64,000 nt of DNA from JAUIAI01 sp041396685 (GTDB taxonomy: Bacteria; Pseudomonadota; Gammaproteobacteria; Burkholderiales; Burkholderiaceae_E), in the NCBI GenBank assembly GCA_041396685.1, contig JAWKYD010000020.1, forward strand, positions 62,001-126,000. Reading direction: 5' to 3'. The translations under genes and the position numbers were made by a program. This document shows positions 58,410 through 64,000 of the stretch, piece after piece (positions within the stretch are counted from its first letter, which is position 1; each line of letters starts with the position of its first letter). A model generated the notes under the pieces. That model was not told the DNA's origin. It ran no database searches and saw only the letters and a list, made by a program, of their open reading frames with translations.

Positions 58410-58628
58410 TCAGCGTGCGCGGAATACGATTCGGCCCCGTGACAGGTCGTAGGGCGTGAGCTCCACCGTCACCTTGTCACCGGGAAGGATGCGGATGTAG
58501 TGCATACGCATCTTGCCGGAGATGTGCCCGAGAACGACGTGACCGTTCTCGAGCTTGACCCGGAAATTCGCGTTGGGGAGGTTCTCGATGACCTCGCCCT
58601 GCATTTGAATGACGTCGTCCTTTGCCAT
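58410..58628 (-). CDS. infA: Translation initiation factor IF-1
   Basis: OB-fold factor that binds the ribosomal A site during initiation. The 72 residues include MAKDDVIQMQGEVIENLPNA, GKMRMHYIRILPGDKV and LTPYDLSRGRIVFR. Its place between secY and rpmJ, instead of a distant locus as in enterobacteria, is typical of betaproteobacteria and supports the taxonomic placement. Confidence 0.99.
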   Translation of the reverse strand: MAKDDVIQMQGEVIENLPNANFRVKLENGHVVLGHISGKMRMHYIRILPGDKVTVELTPYDLSRGRIVFRAR

Positions 58629-58640
58629 GCTCAGTTTCCG

Positions 58641-59963
58641 TCAGAGACCCTTGACGCCCGACTTGCGTAGCAGCGGCTCGTACTGGTGCGACATCATGTA
58701 GGCCTGAACCTGCGCCATGAAGTCCATCGTGACCACGACGATGATCAGCAACGAGGTGCCACCGAAGTAGAACGGCACGTTCCACTGCAAGACCAGAAAC
58801 TCGGGCAACAGACAGACCGCGGTGATGTAGATGGCGCCGATCAGGGTGAGCCGCATCAGGATCTTGTCGATGTAGCGGGCGGTCTGCTCACCGGGGCGGA
58901 TACCGGGCACGAAAGCGCCACTCTTCTTCAGGTTGTCGGCCGTTTCGCGGCTGTTGAATACCAGAGCCGTGTAGAAGAAGCAGAAGAAGATGATCGCCAG
59001 TGCGTACAGAAGGACGTACACGGGCTGGCCCGGCGACAGCGTGCCCGCCAGATCGCGCAGGCCGTTCACGAACGCATTCTGCGACTCACCGGCCGTGAAC
59101 CAATTCGCGGCGGTGGCCGGGAACAGGATGATCGACGAAGCGAAGATCGGCGGAATGACCCCGGCCATATTGAGCTTCAGCGGCAGATGCGATGACTGCC
59201 CGCCGTAGACCCGGTTGCCGACCTGGCGCTTGGCGTAGTTGACGGTGATCTTGCGCTGACCGCGCTCGACGAATACCACGGCGGCCGTGACCAGCGCCAC
59301 CAGCGCAACGATGATGAGCGCCACGATCGGGCTCATCGCGCCGGTGCCAACCAGGTCGCCCATGCCGCCGATAGCCTGAGGCAGCCCGGCGACGATGCCG
59401 GCGAAGATGATGATCGAGATGCCGTTGCCCAGCCCGCGTTCGGTGATCTGCTCACCCAGCCACATCAGGAACATGGTGCCGGTCACCAGCGAGACCGCCG
59501 CCGTGAAACGGAACATCAGGCCCGGGTCGATGACCAGGTTCGGCTGCGACTCGAGAGCAAGCGAGATGCCCAGGGCCTGAAACGACGCGAGCGCCAGCGT
59601 GAACCAGCGGGTGTACTTGGTGATGATGCGCCGACCCGCCTCACCTTCCTTCTTGATCGCCTCGAGCTGCGGCACGACGACCGACAGCAACTGCATGATG
59701 ATGGAGGCCGAGATGTAGGGCATGATGCCCAGCGCGAACACAGAGAAACGCGACAGCGCGCCGCCCGAGAACATGTTGAACATGCCCAGGATGCCGCCCT
59801 GCTGGCTCTGGAAGAGCGCGCTGAGTTGCACGGGGTCGATGCCGGGCACCGGGATGTGGGTACCGAGGCGATACACGACGAGCGCTGCCAGCAGGAACAT
59901 CAGCCTGCGCTGCAGATCGCCGGACTTGCGTGCCGTCGATAGAGCCGATTGAGCTGTTGCCAC
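58641..59963 (-). CDS. secY: Protein translocase subunit SecY
   Basis: Channel-forming subunit of the Sec translocon. The 440 residues form ten membrane helices. Visible signatures are VYRLGTHIPVPGID, IMPYISASIIMQLL, the plug region, the C5 loop (KSGAFVPGIRPGEQTARYID) and the C-terminal YEPLLRKSG. It is in the spc operon between rplO and infA. Confidence 0.99.
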   Translation of the reverse strand: MATAQSALSTARKSGDLQRRLMFLLAALVVYRLGTHIPVPGIDPVQLSALFQSQQGGILGMFNMFSGGALSRFSVFALGIMPYISASIIMQLLSVVVPQLEAIKKEGEAGRRIITKYTRWFTLALASFQALGISLALESQPNLVIDPGLMFRFTAAVSLVTGTMFLMWLGEQITERGLGNGISIIIFAGIVAGLPQAIGGMGDLVGTGAMSPIVALIIVALVALVTAAVVFVERGQRKITVNYAKRQVGNRVYGGQSSHLPLKLNMAGVIPPIFASSIILFPATAANWFTAGESQNAFVNGLRDLAGTLSPGQPVYVLLYALAIIFFCFFYTALVFNSRETADNLKKSGAFVPGIRPGEQTARYIDKILMRLTLIGAIYITAVCLLPEFLVLQWNVPFYFGGTSLLIIVVVTMDFMAQVQAYMMSHQYEPLLRKSGVKGL

Positions 59964-60014
59964 TTGATTCGCGCCGTTGGGTAATTGGGTCGGGAGTACG
60001 GGACGGGATCGGGA

Positions 60015-60446
60015 TCAGGCCACCGAACCACCGGCGGCTTCGATCGCCGCCAGCGCGCCCTTGGTAGCCGCCACGCCTTTGAGCGCCACTGCCCGCTCGA
60101 TCGTGCCCGACAGGATCACCTTCGCGCCCTTGGCCAGCTGCGGCACGATGCCGGCAGCCTTGAGCATGAGCAGATCGACCTCGGGAGCCTCGAGCCGCTG
60201 TAGCTCGGACAGGCGAACCTCGGCTACCGAGCCGGCCTGACGCGACTTGAAGCCACGCTTGGGCAGGCGGCGATGCATCGGCATCTGGCCGCCCTCGAAG
60301 CCGAGCTTGTGGAAGCCGCCGGCACGGGATTTCTGGCCCTTGTGACCGCGGCCGGCGGTCTTGCCCAGGCCCGAGCCGATTCCACGGCCCACGCGCAGTC
60401 GGGCCTTCTTCGAGCCCTCTGCCGGTTTGAGGTTGTTCAGTCGCAT
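60015..60446 (-). CDS. rplO: 50S ribosomal protein L15
   Basis: Late-assembling large-subunit protein. The 143 residues start MRLNNLKPAEGSKKARLRVG and contain the Gly-rich GSGLGKTAGRGHKGQKSR and FEGGQMPMHRRLPKRGF. It lies 25 bp after rpmD and 51 bp before secY. Confidence 0.99.
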   Translation of the reverse strand: MRLNNLKPAEGSKKARLRVGRGIGSGLGKTAGRGHKGQKSRAGGFHKLGFEGGQMPMHRRLPKRGFKSRQAGSVAEVRLSELQRLEAPEVDLLMLKAAGIVPQLAKGAKVILSGTIERAVALKGVAATKGALAAIEAAGGSVA

Positions 60447-60471
60447 GACGGTGACTCCGATGGGTGCGCGG

Positions 60472-60654
60472 TCAGTCTTGGACGCGCACCATGTAGGCGA
60501 CGCGGGTGATCATGCCCCGCACCGCCGGTGTGTCTTCGAGTTCGCGGGTCTGGTTGATCTTTTTCAGACCCAGGCCCAGAACGGTGGCGCGGTGCTTGGC
60601 TCGCGTGCCGATCGGGCTGCGCACCAGCGTGACCTTGACGGTTTTCTTGCTCAT
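60472..60654 (-). CDS. rpmD: 50S ribosomal protein L30
   Basis: A 60-residue large-subunit protein, MSKKTVKVTLVRSPIGT at the start, with HRATVLGLGLKKINQTRELED in the middle. The start overlaps the rpsE stop by four bases, indicating coupled translation. Confidence 0.98.
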   Translation of the reverse strand: MSKKTVKVTLVRSPIGTRAKHRATVLGLGLKKINQTRELEDTPAVRGMITRVAYMVRVQD

Positions 60655-61169
60655 GCCAGGATCTCCTCGACCGACTTGCCGCGCTTGGCCGCGACCTCGG
60701 CCGGCGTATTGATCCGGCGCAGGGCGTCCAGCGTGGCGCGCACGAGGTTGTAGGGGTTGCTCGAGCCATGGCTCTTGGCCACGACATTCGAAACACCCAG
60801 CACCTCGAAGACTGCACGCATCGGGCCGCCGGCGATGATGCCCGTACCGTCGGGGGCGGGCGCGACCATCACGGTCGAGGCGCCGTGGCGGCCGATCACG
60901 GCGTGGTGCACGGTGCCGCCCTTGAGGCTGACCTTGAACATCTTGCGACGCGCTTCGTCCATTGCCTTCTGGACGGCCAGCGGCACCTCGCGCGACTTGC
61001 CCTTGCCCATGCCGACACGGCCATCGCCGTCACCGACCACGGTGAGTGCGGCGAAGCCGAGGATCCGGCCGCCCTTGACCACCTTGGTGACGCGGTTGAC
61101 CGCGATCATCTTCTCGCGCAGGCCGTCGTCTCGGTCCTCGGCGCCTACTCGTGCCTGAATTCTTGCCAT
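60651..61169 (-). CDS. rpsE: 30S ribosomal protein S5
   Basis: Small-subunit protein important for decoding fidelity. The 172 residues contain the double-stranded RNA-binding-like N-terminal domain (VNRVTKVVKGGRILGFAAL; GDGDGRVGMGKGKSREVP) and the C-terminal domain (APDGTGIIAGGPMRAVFEVLG). Spc operon, 22 bp after rplR. Confidence 0.99.
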   Translation of the reverse strand: MARIQARVGAEDRDDGLREKMIAVNRVTKVVKGGRILGFAALTVVGDGDGRVGMGKGKSREVPLAVQKAMDEARRKMFKVSLKGGTVHHAVIGRHGASTVMVAPAPDGTGIIAGGPMRAVFEVLGVSNVVAKSHGSSNPYNLVRATLDALRRINTPAEVAAKRGKSVEEILA

Positions 61170-61191
61170 CTCGTGACTCCTTGGGACCTGA

Positions 61192-61554
61192 TCAGAACTT
61201 CAGGCCGGCTTCGCGCGCGGCCTCGGCCAGCGCACGTACACGTCCGTGGTAACGATAGCCGGAGCGATCGAAAGCCACCTGCTCGATGCCCGCCTTCAAC
61301 GCCTTCTCGGCGATGGCCTTGCCAACCGCCGAGGCCGCGCTGATGTTGCCGCCGTTGCCGTTGACGCCGCCCTTGACGCCGGACTCCACGGTGGAGGCGG
61401 TGACCAGCACCGTGGCACCCGAGGCGTCGGTGATCGACGCATAGATGTGCGCATTGGAGCGGTAGACCAGCAAACGGTTGGTCCGCAGCTCGCGAATTTT
61501 GAGTCGCGTCTGGCGCGCCCGGCGCAGACGACGGTCGTTGCGATTGCCGATCAT
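61192..61554 (-). CDS. rplR: 50S ribosomal protein L18
   Basis: Binds 5S rRNA in the central protuberance. The 120 residues include RARQTRLKIRELRTNRL, SNAHIYASITDASG and the C-terminal VAFDRSGYRYHGRVRALA. Overlaps the rplF stop by four bases. Confidence 0.98.
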   Translation of the reverse strand: MIGNRNDRRLRRARQTRLKIRELRTNRLLVYRSNAHIYASITDASGATVLVTASTVESGVKGGVNGNGGNISAASAVGKAIAEKALKAGIEQVAFDRSGYRYHGRVRALAEAAREAGLKF

Positions 61555-62084
61555 TTCTTCTTCGTCTCCTTGAGCACCACGCGCTCGTCGGAATAGCGAA
61601 CGCCCTTGCCTTTGTACGGCTCCGGCGGACGGATCGCGCGCAACTCCGCGGCGACCTGGCCGACCTTCTGTTTGTCGGCACCCTTGATGACGATCTCGGT
61701 CTGGGTCGGCGTCTCGGCGGTCACCCCCTGCGGGAGCTTGTACACGACCGGATGCGAGAAACCCAGCGAGAGGTTGAGGCTGCTGCCCTGAGCCTGGGCA
61801 CGATAGCCCACGCCGACGAGGTTCAACCGCTTCTCGAACCCACCGGTGACCCCGCGGACCATGTTCGCGATCAAGGCACGGAAAGTGCCCGACAGCGCAT
61901 GGGCCTCGCGGCTCTCATTGGCGGGGCTGACCTGCAAGCCGGCATCCCCGCGCTCGATGAGAACCCCGGGATGAAGTGCCTGTACCAGGGTTTCCTTGGC
62001 CCCCTTGACCGTGATGGCCTCGGCGGTCAGGTTGATGTCGACGCCCTTGGGGACCTCGACCGGCAGACGTGCTACGCGTGACAT
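61551..62084 (-). CDS. rplF: 50S ribosomal protein L6
   Basis: Two-domain large-subunit protein near the factor-binding site. The 177 residues start MSRVARLPVEVPKGVDI and contain NMVRGVTGGFEKRLNLVGVG and the C-terminal IRPPEPYKGKGVRYSDE. The frame extends 22 codons upstream into the rpsH end; the ATG at 62084 matches the family start. Confidence 0.98.
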   Translation of the reverse strand: MSRVARLPVEVPKGVDINLTAEAITVKGAKETLVQALHPGVLIERGDAGLQVSPANESREAHALSGTFRALIANMVRGVTGGFEKRLNLVGVGYRAQAQGSSLNLSLGFSHPVVYKLPQGVTAETPTQTEIVIKGADKQKVGQVAAELRAIRPPEPYKGKGVRYSDERVVLKETKKK

Positions 62085-62100
62085 GACTCTCGAACTCCAA

Positions 62101-62496
62101 TCAGGCGACGTAGCCGATGATCTCGCCGCCAACGCCATTGGCGCGCGCATGACGGTCGGTCATGACGCCCTTGGACGTGGTGACGATCGCTACGCCGAGG
62201 CCATTCATGACCTTGGGCAGATCGTCGCGCGCCTTGTAGACGCGCAGGCCCGGCTTGGACACCCGCTCGATGCGCTCGATGACCGGCTCACCGGCGTAGT
62301 ACTTGAGCTGCACCTCGAGTTCCGGGTGTTTGCCATCGCGCTTGACCTGGAACGCCTCGATGTAGCCCTCGTCCTTGAGGACCTGGGCGATCGCGACCTT
62401 CAGCTTCGAGGAAGGCATGGACACCGACGGTTTGTCCACCATCTGGGCATTGCGGATACGCGTGAACATATCGGCGATGGGATCACTCATGCTCAT
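62101..62496 (-). CDS. rpsH: 30S ribosomal protein S8
   Basis: Central-domain 16S rRNA-binding protein and, in E. coli, repressor of the spc operon. The 131 residues include SDPIADMFTRIRNAQ at the start, SKPGLRVYKARDDLPKVMNG and the C-terminal GVMTDRHARANGVGGEIIGY. A Met two codons in is an alternative start. Confidence 0.99.
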   Translation of the reverse strand: MSMSDPIADMFTRIRNAQMVDKPSVSMPSSKLKVAIAQVLKDEGYIEAFQVKRDGKHPELEVQLKYYAGEPVIERIERVSKPGLRVYKARDDLPKVMNGLGVAIVTTSKGVMTDRHARANGVGGEIIGYVA

Positions 62497-62506
62497 GGGG
62501 ATTCCT

Positions 62507-62812
62507 TTACCAGCTCGCCTTGATCACACCGGGAACTTCACCGGCCATGGCAGCCTGACGCAGCTTGTTGCGCGCCAGGCCGAACTTACGGTACGTGCCG
62601 CGCGGACGCCCGGTAACCTCGCAGCGCGAACGCAGCCGGGTCGGGTTCGCGTTGCGCGGCAGTTGCTGCAGTTTGAGGCGCGCCTGATAGCGCTCTTCCT
62701 CGGACTTCGACTGGTCGTCGATGATGGCCTGCAGCGCCGAGCGCTTGGCCGCGTATTTCTTGACCAGCTTGGCGCGCTTGATATCGCGGTTGATCAGTGC
62801 AAGTTTCGCCAC
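62507..62812 (-). CDS. rpsN: 30S ribosomal protein S14
   Basis: Long, zinc-independent form of S14, 101 residues, without the CxxC pairs of the short form. It includes ALINRDIKRAKLVKKYAAKR and RCEVTGRPRGTYRKFGLARN. Spc operon between rplE and rpsH. Confidence 0.98.
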   Translation of the reverse strand: MAKLALINRDIKRAKLVKKYAAKRSALQAIIDDQSKSEEERYQARLKLQQLPRNANPTRLRSRCEVTGRPRGTYRKFGLARNKLRQAAMAGEVPGVIKASW

Positions 62813-62821
62813 GTGTACCTC

Positions 62822-63361
62822 TCAGGTGCGGAACGGGAATTTGAAGGCCGCCAGCAGGGCCTTGCATTCCTCGTCTGTCTTGGCGGTGGTCGTGATGCTG
62901 ATGTTCAGCCCCCGGACCTTGTCGACCTTGTCGTACTCGATCTCGGGGAAGATGATCTGCTCGCGAACGCCCAGGTTGTAGTTGCCACGGCCGTCGAACG
63001 CGCGCGCCGACACCCCGCGGAAGTCACGAACGCGCGGCAAGGCGATCGTGACCAGGCGGTCGAAGAACTCGAACATGCGCTCGCCGCGCAGCGTGACCAT
63101 GCAGCCGATCGGGTAGCCTTCGCGGATCTTGAACCCGGCGATGGCCTTGCGGGCCTTGGTGACGACCGCCTTCTGACCGGAGATCTGGGTCAGGTCTTTG
63201 GCTGCATTCTCGATCAGCTTCTTGTCGGAAACCCCTTCGCCCACACCCATGTTCAGGGTGATCTTGCTGAAGCGAGGAACTTCCATGACCGACTTGTAGC
63301 CGAACTGCTGCATCAGGGCCGGCGCGACCTGCTCGCGATATTGCTGTTGGAATCGAGCCAT
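62822..63361 (-). CDS. rplE: 50S ribosomal protein L5
   Basis: 5S rRNA-binding protein of the central protuberance. The 179 residues include VMEVPRFSKITLNMGVGEG, GQKAVVTKARKAIAGFKIRE and the C-terminal GLNISITTTAKTDEECKALL. It lies two bases past the rplX stop. Confidence 0.99.
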   Translation of the reverse strand: MARFQQQYREQVAPALMQQFGYKSVMEVPRFSKITLNMGVGEGVSDKKLIENAAKDLTQISGQKAVVTKARKAIAGFKIREGYPIGCMVTLRGERMFEFFDRLVTIALPRVRDFRGVSARAFDGRGNYNLGVREQIIFPEIEYDKVDKVRGLNISITTTAKTDEECKALLAAFKFPFRT

Positions 63362-63363
63362 GG

Positions 63364-63681
63364 TTATGCCTTCACGATCTCGCCGTTGGACTTGAACACG
63401 CGCACACGCGTGCCGTCCTCGAGCGTCTTGATGCCGACCCGGTCACCCTTGCCGGTGGCCGGATTGAACAACATGACATTGGACAGATCGATGGGCATGG
63501 TCTTGTCGACGATGCCACCGGTCTGCCCGCGCATGGGATTGGGGCGCTGGTGTTTCTTGACGGTATTGATGCCCTCGACGACCAACTGAAAGGCATTGGG
63601 CCGCGACAACACGGTGCCACGCTTGCCTTTGTCGCGGCCGGCGATGACGACCACCTCGTCGCCCTTGCGAATCTTGTTCAT
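63364..63681 (-). CDS. rplX: 50S ribosomal protein L24
   Basis: Assembly initiator of the large subunit. The 105 residues have the KOW motif near the start (KIRKGDEVVVIAGRDKGKRG), then VEGINTVKKHQRPNP. It lies 11 bp after rplN. Confidence 0.98.
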   Translation of the reverse strand: MNKIRKGDEVVVIAGRDKGKRGTVLSRPNAFQLVVEGINTVKKHQRPNPMRGQTGGIVDKTMPIDLSNVMLFNPATGKGDRVGIKTLEDGTRVRVFKSNGEIVKA

Positions 63682-63692
63682 GCCGGATTTCC

Positions 63693-64000
63693 TCAGAGCA
63701 CTTCAGGAGCGAGCGAGACGATCTTCATGAACTTCTCGGTACGCAACTCGCGGGTCACCGGCCCGAAGATTCGGGTACCGATCGGCTCGAGTTTGGCGTT
63801 CAGCAACACGGCGGCGTTGCCGTCGAAACGCACCAGCGAACCGTCGGGACGGCGCACGCCCTTGGCAGTACGCACGACCACGGCGTTGTAGATCTCGCCT
63901 TTCTTGACGCGCCCGCGCGGCTGGGCTTCCTTGACGCTCACCTTGATGATGTCGCCAATGCCGGCATAGCGCCGCTTGGAGCCACCGAGCACCTTGATAC
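63693..64000 (-). CDS. rplN: 50S ribosomal protein L14 (5' end outside the window)
   Basis: Large-subunit interface protein. About 102 C-terminal residues are present, beginning IKVLGGSKRRYAGIGDIIKV and ending EKFMKIVSLAPEVL. About 20 N-terminal residues, including the start codon, lie beyond base 64000. An internal GTG at 63992 is not the real start. It is the first visible gene of the spc operon. Confidence 0.97.
   Translation of the reverse strand, partial: IKVLGGSKRRYAGIGDIIKVSVKEAQPRGRVKKGEIYNAVVVRTAKGVRRPDGSLVRFDGNAAVLLNAKLEPIGTRIFGPVTRELRTEKFMKIVSLAPEVL

Overview
The window is high-GC, gene-dense chromosomal DNA from a proteobacterium, most likely a betaproteobacterium of the Burkholderiales type. 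Three blocks of conserved gene order support this. The right end is an spc/alpha ribosomal operon in which infA sits between secY and rpmJ. The centre-left carries mrcA (ponA) divergent from pilMNOPQ-aroK-aroB-gltB-gltD. Next to it is cyaY, convergent with mrcA and divergent from lptM-lysA. I saw no tRNA, rRNA, insertion sequence, phage gene or CRISPR array. This placement is inferred from gene order and protein sequences, without any database search.

Layout. 0-6.4 kb: ssb; a leftward apt-hslR-SDR unit; a 36-bp minisatellite; a MaoC-like hydratase; a leftward amidase-patatin pair. 6.4-14.8 kb: glutamate synthase (gltB, gltD) and the shikimate genes aroB and aroK, all leftward. 14.9-22.1 kb: the type IV pilus alignment/secretin operon pilMNOPQ, followed 34 bp later by an uncharacterised Ig-repeat lipoprotein. 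22.4-31.6 kb: mrcA, cyaY, lptM, lysA, the periplasmic methionine sulfoxide repair pair msrP-msrQ, a di-haem cytochrome c4, engB, hemB and a short encapsulated-ferritin-type protein.

31.6-54.7 kb is the accessory part. It holds an SDR plus an extradiol (BphC-like) dioxygenase; a BvgS-like hybrid sensor kinase with no partner regulator; a threonine aldolase; YhhN, YpeA and two small hypothetical proteins. It also has a RibH2-type lumazine synthase behind a clear FMN riboswitch, and a lipoprotein of the delta-class carbonic anhydrase type. An apparent catabolic operon follows: VOC protein, flavin monooxygenase, DUF2783-like protein, two alpha/beta hydrolases and a class III CoA-transferase. Then come a mandelate-racemase-type enolase, an EamA transporter, an acyl-CoA dehydrogenase and a second patatin.

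54.8-64.0 kb: leftward ribosomal genes from rplN (cut by the window end) to rplQ, then cutA.

The items I consider most worth following are the stand-alone EncFtn-type ferritin without a visible cargo tail, the Ig-repeat lipoprotein attached to the pilus operon, the orphan BvgS-like kinase, the bacterial delta-class carbonic anhydrase, the monooxygenase/hydrolase/CoA-transferase operon, and a mandelate-racemase relative in which the second KxK lysine is glutamine.
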